Assembly: GCA_902799555.1 (NCBI GenBank)
Contig: CADCBB010000025.1
Location: forward strand, 1 to 34,013
Length of the DNA stretch: 34,013 nucleotides
Source of the DNA: an uncultured Bacteroidales bacterium
GTDB lineage: Bacteria; Bacteroidota; Bacteroidia; Bacteroidales; Paludibacteraceae
Reading direction: 5' to 3'
Positions 23,202 through 30,532 of this stretch are shown piece after piece. Positions within the stretch are counted from its first letter, which is position 1. Every line of letters begins with the position of its first letter. The notes beneath the pieces are model-generated. The model was given only the letters and a program-made list of their open reading frames with translations, was not told the DNA's origin and made no database searches. The position numbers and the translations under genes are program-made.

Positions 23202-23221
23202 TTACGTCGGCAAGCGACGTC
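23202..23221. repeat. Short perfect inverted repeat downstream of the HEPN gene
   Basis: ACGTCG and CGACGT arms around GCAAG, about 30 bp beyond the HEPN stop. It has no T-run and may be a weak transcription-end or processing structure. Apart from this, the stretch 23160-23251 holds nothing I can identify. Confidence 0.4.
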
Positions 23222-23251
23222 CGCATTTCCGCTCGCGGCAAAGCGATACAA

Positions 23252-23650
23252 TTATTGTTTAAGCAATTGTTCAATAATATTCAATAACTCATAAGCTAAT
23301 GGCTTAAGCGCATCAAGATCCTCGCGGGTTACATCATAAATGACATCATAGTCTGCTTTCTCGCGCATATTTTCCATGACAGCCACAAAATGACCATATT
23401 TAGGTTCAATTAGTCCTGTCTTGATAAATTGCTGATTAAATTGTGCGATAGTGCCATTATGAGACTTGGATTGTATACCATTTGTTACGAATAGTGCATG
23501 TATCGCATGAAAAACAGCATAGTAAAAGCGATTTGCAGCTGCAGAGATGGATTCCATCTGCAGCAACTTCTCTCCATCTTCTAAACAGGCATGTGCTTTG
23601 TCTAAATGCAATTGGGTTAATACTTTCTTGTCTTCATCCGTAAGGCTCAT
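23252..23650 (-). CDS. hepT: HEPN-domain toxin of MNT-HEPN (type VII) toxin-antitoxin pair
   Basis: A 132-residue all-helical HEPN protein. The RNase-type motif R-x6-H is seen as RFYYAVFH (Arg41 to His48), within the family's RX4-6H definition. The segment REKADYDVIYDVTREDLD near the C-terminus is also typical. In characterised pairs HepT is an RNase that is silenced when its partner nucleotidyltransferase adds AMP to a tyrosine near the RX4-6H motif. Tyr43 and Tyr44 here are candidates. The start at 23650 overlaps the partner gene stop by 4 bp. The length is usual for the family. No terminator with a T-run follows. Confidence 0.85.
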   Translation of the reverse strand: MSLTDEDKKVLTQLHLDKAHACLEDGEKLLQMESISAAANRFYYAVFHAIHALFVTNGIQSKSHNGTIAQFNQQFIKTGLIEPKYGHFVAVMENMREKADYDVIYDVTREDLDALKPLAYELLNIIEQLLKQ

Positions 23651-23967
23651 ACTAAAACTATTTTATCGTGTTCAACATTCTGATAGAACGGGGTAAAATG
23701 GCGTTCTTGCCATTCTTTGCGAGTATATAGCATAGGGTTAATCTCCGCTCCTATTTCCCAGCCCATTTCCATGAAAGGATAAGCGTAATCTGTAAAATCC
23801 TGCAATTGTTGCCTATCTTTGTCCAATAGCACAACCAAATCAAAATCGGAGTCTTCACGATTATCACCGCGTGCCCGTGAACCATATAGCAACAAACTAC
23901 TACCCTCAGGGAGCAAGTCTCGCCCAAGAGTTTGAATTTGCATTAATATGTTGCGGTCATTCGTCAT
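23647..23967 (-). CDS. mntA: MNT-type nucleotidyltransferase antitoxin
   Basis: A 106-residue minimal nucleotidyltransferase. The catalytic GSX10DXD motif is present in full, LYGSRARGDNREDSDFDLVV, with Gly29, Ser30, Asp41 and Asp43. In type VII toxin-antitoxin systems this enzyme AMPylates and inactivates the HEPN toxin. The open frame continues upstream to 24291, but that part crosses the promoter. The ATG at 23967 gives the normal length and N-terminus. Its stop overlaps the hepT start by 4 bp, so the antitoxin is made first. Transcription is from the promoter at 23996-24027. Confidence 0.86.
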   Translation of the reverse strand: MTNDRNILMQIQTLGRDLLPEGSSLLLYGSRARGDNREDSDFDLVVLLDKDRQQLQDFTDYAYPFMEMGWEIGAEINPMLYTRKEWQERHFTPFYQNVEHDKIVLV

Positions 23968-23995
23968 GTGAGGACATCTTAAACCTTTGCGCCTG

Positions 23996-24027
23996 CAAAG
24001 GTACAACAAATATTTGAAATATGCAAG
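23996..24027 (-). promoter_or_regulatory. Promoter with extended -33 box for mntA-hepT
   Basis: Minus strand: CTTG (24024-24027), 20-bp spacer, TACCTTTG (23996-24003). The -33 box continues as CTTGCATATTTCAAA, a relative of the palindromic box in front of lptD and porU. A GCAAAG/CTTTGC inverted repeat (23985-24000) overlaps the -7 box and start region. Confidence 0.78.
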
Positions 24028-24074
24028 AAAATGCGCATTTTTTGCCAAAAAACTTAACTTTTTGTGTCCAAAAA

Positions 24075-24122
24075 TTTGCATATTCCAAAATTTGCATATT
24101 CCAAAATATTTTTGTATCTTTG
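24075..24122 (+). promoter_or_regulatory. Promoter with tandem 16-bp repeat for the 231-residue gene
   Basis: Two adjoining identical copies of TTTGCATATTCCAAAA (24075-24090 and 24091-24106). The second supplies the -33 TTTG (24091-24094), 20 bp before TATCTTTG (24115-24122). The first copy could be a spare -33 or a regulator site. The remaining leader (24130-24269) has no gene. It can form a CGAGCC/GGCTCG stem (24156-24161 with 24193-24198). Confidence 0.75.
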
Positions 24123-24269
24123 CACCCGAATTAAAAATCCCCGTTCTCATATTTTCGAGCCCCAAAAGGGTCCAAATCAGAGGCGGAAACAAGGCTCGTT
24201 CTATGCGTCCTAGACCATACCTATTATTGCATATAAATAAACAACACATATACAACGATTTAAACACAC

Positions 24270-24965
24270 ATGTCACGGCACTTAAAAACACGCATTCAGA
24301 TGGGTTTGAGAAGCATCATTGACCATTATGTCTCGCTCCCGCCCAATTCCACGCCTCGAGCCCGAGGAGTGCGCTATTTTGTGCCTATAACCCTCTACGA
24401 AGCCTACTGGGGCGCTATGAACTCCGTCAAAGCAGGTCGCCGTTACAAAATGCACATCGTTGTCCGCCGGATGCCTTATGCTCAAGGCCTTCTCCAACTC
24501 TATACCTACCATTTTCCGAAGACCTGGTCTGCAGCCTGCGTAGCGAATCGTGAACTCATCAAGCAAGCTCAGCGCCAAGCCCACGCTTTGGAGCATGCTC
24601 ATACCCGCGAAGCCCTCGAATGGAGACTCCGCTTCTTTAACCATTATTTCTCTGTTGTCAAAGGCGGCGCTGCTCCCGAACCCGGCCTCAAACCCTACTC
24701 CCGTTTCTACCAATACACCTACGTCTCCATCTATCGCCAGCTCCAAGCCGCCCGCGACAAAGCCCTCCATCCCGACGAGTCTGTTTCTTTTGATCAAATA
24801 GACGTATGTTCATTCCAGGCGGATTCAATCCGCCGCTCTATAGCGTCCTCTCTATCCCGCTCCTTCGCCCATTCTCCGCTCCGTTCTGTGGCTCGCCGCA
24901 CCTTCCTCTCGTCCTCTCTTGACGAGTCCTTCATCCTTAAACCTACCGCCTGTTTCTCAGGTTAA
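24270..24965 (+). CDS. Unknown basic 231-residue protein
   Basis: I do not recognise the family. Residues 1-165 look like a compact basic domain rich in arginine, tyrosine and histidine (YKMHIVVRRMPYAQGLLQLY, KPYSRFYQYTYVSIYRQL). Residues 178-231 are a serine/arginine-rich, low-complexity tail (RRSIASSLSRSFAHSPLRS). There is no signal peptide or membrane helix. The plus-strand frame is preferred over a long open frame on the other strand (24282-24797) because a strong promoter precedes it. It has an unusually long leader of about 140 nt for this genome, with a possible hairpin that may regulate translation. It stands alone between the divergent toxin-antitoxin pair and lptD, and may be nucleic-acid binding from its charge. 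Its function is unknown. Confidence 0.7.
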   Translation: MSRHLKTRIQMGLRSIIDHYVSLPPNSTPRARGVRYFVPITLYEAYWGAMNSVKAGRRYKMHIVVRRMPYAQGLLQLYTYHFPKTWSAACVANRELIKQAQRQAHALEHAHTREALEWRLRFFNHYFSVVKGGAAPEPGLKPYSRFYQYTYVSIYRQLQAARDKALHPDESVSFDQIDVCSFQADSIRRSIASSLSRSFAHSPLRSVARRTFLSSSLDESFILKPTACFSG

Positions 24966-25055
24966 GTTTCGAAGAGTATATACGCTATCCGAATGGCTCT
25001 TAGGCTTTCCTTTATCACAAAGTTACTTTGTCAAGCAAAAAAAATCCCTTAAAAA

Positions 25056-25087
25056 TTTGCATATGTGCAAAATTTGTTGTAATTTTG
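25056..25087 (+). promoter_or_regulatory. Promoter with near-palindromic extended -33 box for lptD
   Basis: TTTG (25056-25059), 20-bp spacer, TAATTTTG (25080-25087). The -33 box is part of TTTGCATATGTGCAAA (25056-25071), a palindrome with one mismatched pair. Confidence 0.82.
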
Positions 25088-25111
25088 CGCCCGATTTTAT
25101 TTTGCGGTATT

Positions 25112-27994
25112 ATGCGCATGCGTATATACATAGTGTTAGGAATGCTCCTGTGCTGCCTTTCGGCGGTACGGGCAGAGGATAGTATACCGCAAGATACAGT
25201 ATTCAGAAATCAGTATTCAGATACCCTATTGGTAGATACGTTGACGATGGACTCATTGGCGACGGATACGCTGACGATGGACTCATTGGCGACGGATACG
25301 CTGACGATGGATTCGGTGAAGGTGATGCCGAAGAAGAAGAGTGATTTGAAGGCGCCGGTACATTATCAGGCGAGTGATTCGATGATTATGATGGGGAATG
25401 GAACGGCATTCCTGCACGGTAAGGGCGAGCTCAAATACGAGAAGATGGAATTGACGTCGGAGTTTATCCGAATGAACCTGGACAGCAGCCTTATCTACGC
25501 GCATGGCGTATATGACACGCTGAACTACGAATGGAAAGGTAAGCCGGTCTTCAAAGACGGGAAGGACAGTTACGAGACGAACGAGATCACGTATAACATC
25601 AAGACGCAGAAGGGTTATATCCGGCATGTCGTGACGCAGCAGGGTGAGGGATATATCATCGCGGACAAGACGAAGAAGATGCATGGCAATGAAATGATGC
25701 TTGCCGGCGGACAATATACCACGTGTGACGACCACGACCATCCTCACTTCTACCTCAAAATGACGAAAGCGAAAGTGAAGCCGGGCGATTATATTGCCGC
25801 AGGTCCATCCTATATGGTAGTGGGCGACGTGCCTTTGCCTCTGGCGATCCCCTTCGGTTTCTTCCCCTTCACCCAATCGTACTCGAGCGGAATCATTATG
25901 CCGAACTTCGGTGACGATTACAGCAGAGGTCTGTATCTGAGCAATTTCGGATACTACTTCGCGCTATGCGATTACATGGATCTGGAGTTGACGGGCGACG
26001 TGTATTCGAAGGGAACTTGGGCTATCCGCGGTAAATCGCGGTATATATGGCGATACCATTTCTCCGGCAATTTGAGTATCAACTACCGTAATGATGTGAC
26101 AGGAGAAAAGGGCATGCCGGGCTATGCAAAGCGCAATAACTTCAGCGTAGCCTGGACGCATACGCAGGACGCGAAAGCGAATCCGTACAGCACATTCTCC
26201 GCGAGTGTCAACTTCTCGACCAGCGGTTATAACCGCGATAACATCAACAGTTACTACAACCCGTCCTTGTATTCGGAGAACACGAAGAGCAGTAGCATCA
26301 GTTATCAGCAGCGTTTTCCGGACAGTCCGTGGAGTTTGAGCTTGAGTGCGAACCTGACGCAGCGTACGAGTGACTCGACGATCAGCCTGACCGCACCGCA
26401 GTTGACAGTGAATATGAGCAGCCAGTATCCGTTTAAGTTATTGCGCCAGGCAGTGCTCAAACGTAAGGGACAAGTGGGCGGCAAGGAGAAATGGTACGAG
26501 AAGATCAGTATGAGTTATTCGGGCGAAGGACAGATCCGAACGAACAACATGAAAGAGAAAGAATTTCTGCATTCGAATTTCTTCCGCGATTGGCAAACGG
26601 GAATGCGTCATTCGGTACCTATCCGCGCCAGCTTCATGTTGTTCAAATACTTGTCCGTGACGCCATCGATCAACCTGCGTGACCGCATGTACTTCACGCG
26701 AATCGATCAGATGTATGACACGATCGGTCAGAGCGTTGTGCAAGATACGACGAATGGTTTCTACAACGTGTTTGATTTTGATATGGGCCTGAATTTCAGC
26801 ACGAAGCTATACGGATTCTACACGCCGCTGAAGAAATTATTCCCGAACAGCAAGATTGAGAAAATCCGCCATGTGCTGACGCCGAGATTCGGTATATCGT
26901 ATCACCCGGATTTCGGGCAGTCTTTCTGGGGTTATTACGGATCGTACGACCAGCCTGTTTATTACAAAGACTCGCTGGATGCGGCAGGCAAGCGTGTGCC
27001 GACCGGCGAAGTAGTCAAACAGACCTATTCGCGCTTTGCGAACAGCCCGTACGGCAATGCAGCGCAAGGGACATCCGCGACGCTGACATTCGGCGTGCAG
27101 AACAACTTGGAGATGAAAGTGGTCAATTCCGAAGATACGACAGGTAAGAAGCCGTATAAGGTAGTGAGCCTGATCGATAACTTTTCTGTCGACGGAGGCT
27201 ATAACTTCGCTGCGGACTCCATGAACTGGAGCTTATTCACGGTGAACCTGCGTCTGAAATTCCCGAAGTTGAACAACTACAGCCTCAATATCTCCACGAA
27301 GCTGGATCCGTATATGTACGAGTTGAACGCGTTTGGCAAGCCTGTTCGAACGAACAAGCAGTACTGGCATAACGGTCGCTTCCCGCACTGGGACGGTTTC
27401 AGTTGGAACTTCAGTTATACCATCAGCGACCAGACGATCCGTAAATGGCGGAATGAGATCGCCAAGAAACGCGGGGAGAAAGTGAATGATGCAAATGAGG
27501 GGAATGATGCGAATGATGAAACGAACCTCGATGCGATCGAGAAAGATGGTGAAGGCTTAGAGACAAACGGTAAGCTCAACAACAAGAAGAAAAACGAAGA
27601 GGTAGAAGACGGGTATATCAAGACCGAATTCCCATGGAGCATATCGATCAACTATTCGCTGGCATACCGCAACGGAAGTGAGTTCGATTACGAGAAGATG
27701 CAATACAAGATGAAATGGCGTAACTCGTTGAGCCTGAACGGAAGTCTCGGTCTTGGTCAAGGATGGAAAGTGAGCGCGAATATGACGTATGACTTCGATT
27801 ACAAGAAAGTGACGAGTTGTACGTTCAACGTAAGCCGTGACCTGCACTGCTGGAATATGAGCGCGAGCATAAACCCGATCGGACCATTTAAGAGCTATAC
27901 GTTCCATATCGGCGTGAATGCGTCGATCTTGAGCGATCTTAAATATGATAAAAACAGTAATGAATCAACCAATAGTAGAACAGAATGGTGGTAA
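25112..27994 (+). CDS. lptD: LptD-family outer-membrane LPS assembly protein
   Basis: A 960-residue outer-membrane protein that inserts lipopolysaccharide into the outer leaflet. A signal peptide (residues 1 to about 20, CCLSAVRAE) is followed by a low-complexity linker with a 10-residue tandem repeat (DTLTMDSLAT). An OstA/LptA-like beta-jellyroll domain comes next (HYQASDSMIMMGNGTAFLHG to about residue 220). The long C-terminal beta-barrel is rich in aromatic, alternating strands (for example SYSSGIIMPNFGDDYSRGLY). An acidic/lysine loop (about 790-830, NDANEGNDANDETN) interrupts the barrel. The frame is open from 25028, but this lies upstream of the promoter, so the ATG at 25112 is chosen (25118 is also possible). 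It is followed by slyD after a heptameric repeat. Confidence 0.9.
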   Translation: MRMRIYIVLGMLLCCLSAVRAEDSIPQDTVFRNQYSDTLLVDTLTMDSLATDTLTMDSLATDTLTMDSVKVMPKKKSDLKAPVHYQASDSMIMMGNGTAFLHGKGELKYEKMELTSEFIRMNLDSSLIYAHGVYDTLNYEWKGKPVFKDGKDSYETNEITYNIKTQKGYIRHVVTQQGEGYIIADKTKKMHGNEMMLAGGQYTTCDDHDHPHFYLKMTKAKVKPGDYIAAGPSYMVVGDVPLPLAIPFGFFPFTQSYSSGIIMPNFGDDYSRGLYLSNFGYYFALCDYMDLELTGDVYSKGTWAIRGKSRYIWRYHFSGNLSINYRNDVTGEKGMPGYAKRNNFSVAWTHTQDAKANPYSTFSASVNFSTSGYNRDNINSYYNPSLYSENTKSSSISYQQRFPDSPWSLSLSANLTQRTSDSTISLTAPQLTVNMSSQYPFKLLRQAVLKRKGQVGGKEKWYEKISMSYSGEGQIRTNNMKEKEFLHSNFFRDWQTGMRHSVPIRASFMLFKYLSVTPSINLRDRMYFTRIDQMYDTIGQSVVQDTTNGFYNVFDFDMGLNFSTKLYGFYTPLKKLFPNSKIEKIRHVLTPRFGISYHPDFGQSFWGYYGSYDQPVYYKDSLDAAGKRVPTGEVVKQTYSRFANSPYGNAAQGTSATLTFGVQNNLEMKVVNSEDTTGKKPYKVVSLIDNFSVDGGYNFAADSMNWSLFTVNLRLKFPKLNNYSLNISTKLDPYMYELNAFGKPVRTNKQYWHNGRFPHWDGFSWNFSYTISDQTIRKWRNEIAKKRGEKVNDANEGNDANDETNLDAIEKDGEGLETNGKLNNKKKNEEVEDGYIKTEFPWSISINYSLAYRNGSEFDYEKMQYKMKWRNSLSLNGSLGLGQGWKVSANMTYDFDYKKVTSCTFNVSRDLHCWNMSASINPIGPFKSYTFHIGVNASILSDLKYDKNSNESTNSRTEWW
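25201..25221 (+). repeat. Heptameric repeat inside lptD (ATTCAGA type)
   Basis: Units ATTCAGA, AATCAGT and ATTCAGA in the codons of the linker after the signal peptide. Only three imperfect units, but the 7-bp period matches the intergenic arrays. Confidence 0.5.
25235..25320 (+). repeat. 30-bp tandem repeat in lptD (DTLTMDSLAT linker)
   Basis: Three 30-bp copies (25235, 25265 and a partial one at 25295) that differ by single bases encode a repeated 10-residue unit after the signal peptide. Copy number could vary without breaking the frame. Confidence 0.9.
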
Positions 27995-28000
27995 ATAAAG

Positions 28001-28028
28001 TTTAAAGTTGAAAGTTTAAAGTTGAAAG
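28001..28028 (+). repeat. Heptameric tandem repeat, four units (TTTAAAG/TTGAAAG)
   Basis: Alternating units TTTAAAG, TTGAAAG, TTTAAAG and TTGAAAG fill the gap between the lptD stop (27994) and the slyD ATG (28031). Confidence 0.88.
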
Positions 28029-28030
28029 AT

Positions 28031-28609
28031 ATGATAGAGAATCTAAAAGTTGTGAGTGCGACGTATGAGTTGTATATCACAGATGAGAACGGCAAAGAAG
28101 AACTCATGGAGAAAGCAACGGAAGAAGCTCCGTTGACATGGTGTCATGGCGAAGGAATGATGTTACCCGCTTTCGAGGCCGCGATGAACGGCAAAGAAGT
28201 AGGCGACAGTTTTGATTTCGTGCTGGCAGCCAAGGACGCGTACGGCGAGTATATCCCGGAGGGCCTGATGGACCTGCCGAAGAAGATGTTCTTCAACGGC
28301 GACGGGGAGTTTGACGAAGAGCGCGTGTATGTAGGCGCTATCGTGCCGATGAACACCGTGGACGGACAAGTCGTTCGGGCGCAGGTTTGCGAGGTGACAG
28401 ACGATCAGGTGACGATCGACCTCAACCATCCTTATGCCGGTGAAGACCTGCATTTCAAAGGCGTTATCTTGAGCATCCGTGACGTAACGGAAGGTGAGCT
28501 CAAAGCAATACGAAACCCGCATCACTGCGGCAAATGTCACGGTCAATGCAACGACTGTGAGAAAGGAGACTGTAATGGCGAACATTGTGGCAATTGTGGG
28601 GAGGCCTAA
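28031..28609 (+). CDS. slyD: SlyD-like FKBP-type peptidyl-prolyl isomerase
   Basis: A 192-residue FKBP-type prolyl isomerase and chaperone of the SlyD type. The FKBP core is split by the insert-in-flap (IF) domain as usual: [25 protein letters not shown], then [18 protein letters not shown], the IF strands, and the return [20 protein letters not shown]. The C-terminal tail is cysteine/histidine-rich ([18 protein letters not shown] and on), the metal-binding tail known for nickel binding in SlyD. A TTG at 28022 is in frame, but the ATG at 28031 directly after the heptameric repeat is preferred. The last 35 bp overlap the start of der in another frame, so part of the metal-binding tail is encoded over the der N-terminus. 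Confidence 0.9.
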   Translation: MIENLKVVSATYELYITDENGKEELMEKATEEAPLTWCHGEGMMLPAFEAAMNGKEVGDSFDFVLAAKDAYGEYIPEGLMDLPKKMFFNGDGEFDEERVYVGAIVPMNTVDGQVVRAQVCEVTDDQVTIDLNHPYAGEDLHFKGVILSIRDVTEGELKAIRNPHHCGKCHGQCNDCEKGDCNGEHCGNCGEA

Positions 28610-29891
28610 TGTAGGCAAATCCACGCTTTTTAACCGCTTGACGGGAACGCGTCGGGCGATAGTGAATAATACGGCAGGTACGACACGTGACCGTCAGTAC
28701 GGTAAGGCCGAATGGTGCGGTCGTGAGTTCTCGGTGATCGACACCGGAGGATGGGTTGTTAACAGCGATGACACGTTTGAGAGCGAGATCAACCGTCAGG
28801 TGGACTTGGCGATCCGTGAATCGGACGTGGTGCTGCTGGTCGTTGATGTGAACGAAGGTGTGACGCAGTTCGATACCGAAGTGGCACACCTGTTGCGTCA
28901 GGCAAAAAAACCGACGATCTTGTGCGTCAACAAAGTCGATACGTTCGAGAACCAGTACGGCGCGGCGGAGTTTTACAAACTCGGCCTTGGTGAACCGTTC
29001 ATCGTGTCCGCAGAGAACGGACTTGGTACGGGTGATCTGCTGGACGAGGTAGTGAGTCGTTTCCGTAAGGAAGACGACAGCGACGAGGAGTTGGAAGAAC
29101 TGCCGCGTTTTGCGATCGTAGGTCGTCCGAATGCCGGTAAGTCGAGCATTCTGAATGCTTTTATCGGCGAGGAACGTACGATCGTGACCGATATCCCGGG
29201 TACGACACGCGACTCGATCTACACGCGGTACAATAAATTCGGCAAGGATTTTTACCTGGTCGATACAGCCGGTATCCGTAAGAAAGCGAAAGTGACGGAA
29301 GACCTGGAGTACTACTCAGTTGTTCGTTCGATCCGTGCGATTGAAAACAGCGATGTATGTATCCTGATGATTGACGCGACGCGTGGTATCGAGGCGCAAG
29401 ACCTCAATATCTACTCGCTGATTCAGAAGAACAAGAAGGGTCTGGTCGTTTGTATCAACAAGTGGGATTTGGTTGAAAGCAAAACGAACGCGGATATTAA
29501 AGCCTATGAAGCGGCTATTCGCGAACGCATTGCGCCGTTTACGGATTTCCCGATCATTTTCACAAGTGCACTGACCAAACAGCGTATCTTCAAGGTAGTA
29601 GAGACGGCGATCCATGTGTATGAGAACAAGAATAAGAAAGTGCCGACCGCACAGTTGAACGAGAAATTCCTGCCGCTGATCGAGAACTATCCCCCACCCG
29701 CCTGGAAGGGAAAATATATCAAGATCAAGTATTGTACCCAGTTGCCGAACACGCAGATTCCGACCTTTGTCTTCTTCGCGAACCTGCCGCAGTACGTCAA
29801 AGAGCCGTATAGACGATTCTTGGAGAACAAGTTACGGGAATGGTGGGACTTTACGGGAACGCCGGTACAATTGTTTATCCGGGCAAAGTAA
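28575..29891 (+). CDS. der: Ribosome biogenesis GTPase Der (EngA)
   Basis: A 438-residue double GTPase needed for 50S subunit assembly. The first G domain has [14 protein letters not shown] and NKVD. The second has [17 protein letters not shown] and NKWD. A C-terminal KH-like domain follows (about residues 350-438, ending PVQLFIRAK). The frame is open from 28494, but the conserved N-terminus [14 protein letters not shown] fixes the start at 28575. An AGGAG sequence lies 10 nt upstream inside slyD codons. This is a real Shine-Dalgarno match, uncommon in this phylum. The 35-bp overlap with slyD suggests coupled translation. Confidence 0.95.
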   Translation: MANIVAIVGRPNVGKSTLFNRLTGTRRAIVNNTAGTTRDRQYGKAEWCGREFSVIDTGGWVVNSDDTFESEINRQVDLAIRESDVVLLVVDVNEGVTQFDTEVAHLLRQAKKPTILCVNKVDTFENQYGAAEFYKLGLGEPFIVSAENGLGTGDLLDEVVSRFRKEDDSDEELEELPRFAIVGRPNAGKSSILNAFIGEERTIVTDIPGTTRDSIYTRYNKFGKDFYLVDTAGIRKKAKVTEDLEYYSVVRSIRAIENSDVCILMIDATRGIEAQDLNIYSLIQKNKKGLVVCINKWDLVESKTNADIKAYEAAIRERIAPFTDFPIIFTSALTKQRIFKVVETAIHVYENKNKKVPTAQLNEKFLPLIENYPPPAWKGKYIKIKYCTQLPNTQIPTFVFFANLPQYVKEPYRRFLENKLREWWDFTGTPVQLFIRAK

Positions 29892-29925
29892 TTTTTTAAG
29901 AAAAAATTGCATAATTGCATTTTTA

Positions 29926-29957
29926 TTTGCATATATGCAAAAAAAGTTGTACCTTTG
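29926..29957 (+). promoter_or_regulatory. Promoter with perfect palindromic -33 box for the FAH-porU operon
   Basis: TTTG (29926-29929), 20-bp spacer, TACCTTTG (29950-29957). TTTGCATATATGCAAA (29926-29941) is a perfect 16-bp palindrome. Two further TTGCAT half-sites lie just upstream (about 29907-29920). A CCGGTT-tag-AACCGG hairpin (29962-29976) lies in the leader. Confidence 0.83.
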
Positions 29958-30007
29958 CACGCCGGTTTAGAACCGGAGCAAGATATCCATTCGGCGAGTA
30001 GGGTAAA

Positions 30008-30532
30008 ATGAAAATTATCGGTTTTGTATATCATAACGGCAGTACTGAGATGGTGCTGAAAGGCGACAGTTGTCTGCTGAATGGACGCAAGCCGTTCTTT
30101 ATGCCCGACTGGAGTGAAGCGATAGGTGTGACCCCCTGTATGATCCTGCGGGTAAGCCGTTTAGGCAAGGAGATCGCCCCTAAGTTCGCCGACCGTTACT
30201 ACGATGCGGTGGCGCCCGGAGAAGATTTTGTAGCCTTGGATATATTGCGCGAAGCGGAGAAAGAAGGTAAGCCGTGGACAAAGGCTTTGGCGTTTGACTA
30301 CTCCTTATCCATCGGAGAGTGGATCGATAAAGGTGAAAGGTTAAAGGTGAAAGGTGAAAGTCTTATCATCTCCCCTGAAGAAGCGATTGCGGAGGCAAGT
30401 AAGGTAATGACCATTCGGCAAGGGGATTTGATATATATCCAAGCGAAGCAAGACCCGAAGCCGGTACAGAAAGAAGATGTCCTTCGTGTCGAAATAGAAG
30501 GCGAAGAAAAATTGTATTGTAAGATCAAATGA
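30008..30532 (+). CDS. Degenerate fumarylacetoacetate-hydrolase (FAH) family protein
   Basis: A 174-residue protein aligning by motif with the small FAH-family proteins of Bacteroidetes. Landmarks are NGRKPFFMPDWSE, ILRVSRLGKEIAPKFADRYYDAV, GKPWTKALAFDYSLSIGEWI, and VMTIRQGDLIYIQAKQDP in the place of the usual phase-II GDLLFTGTP block. The normal metal ligands are not in place. The E-x-E of YETEIVVRI corresponds to VTPCMILRV here, and the TARDLQ segment with the aspartate is deleted. It is therefore probably not a hydrolase of the usual kind. The span encoding KGERLKVKGES comes from a four-unit heptameric repeat. Its stop overlaps the porU start by 4 bp, and an FAH-family gene next to porU is, as I recall, also found in other Bacteroidales. 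Confidence 0.75.
   Translation: MKIIGFVYHNGSTEMVLKGDSCLLNGRKPFFMPDWSEAIGVTPCMILRVSRLGKEIAPKFADRYYDAVAPGEDFVALDILREAEKEGKPWTKALAFDYSLSIGEWIDKGERLKVKGESLIISPEEAIAEASKVMTIRQGDLIYIQAKQDPKPVQKEDVLRVEIEGEEKLYCKIK
30329..30360 (+). repeat. Heptameric tandem repeat inside the FAH-like gene (AAAGGTG type)
   Basis: Units AAAGGTG, AAAGGTT, AAAGGTG and AAAGGTG plus AAAG lie in frame and encode KGERLKVKGE. Loss or gain of one unit would shift the frame. Confidence 0.9.

Noticed and set aside
24282-24797. Long open frame (171 codons) on the minus strand opposite the 231-residue gene
   Set aside because: It lies wholly inside the plus-strand frame, has no promoter in front of it on its own strand, and its translation is glycine/alanine-rich in the manner of a shadow frame.
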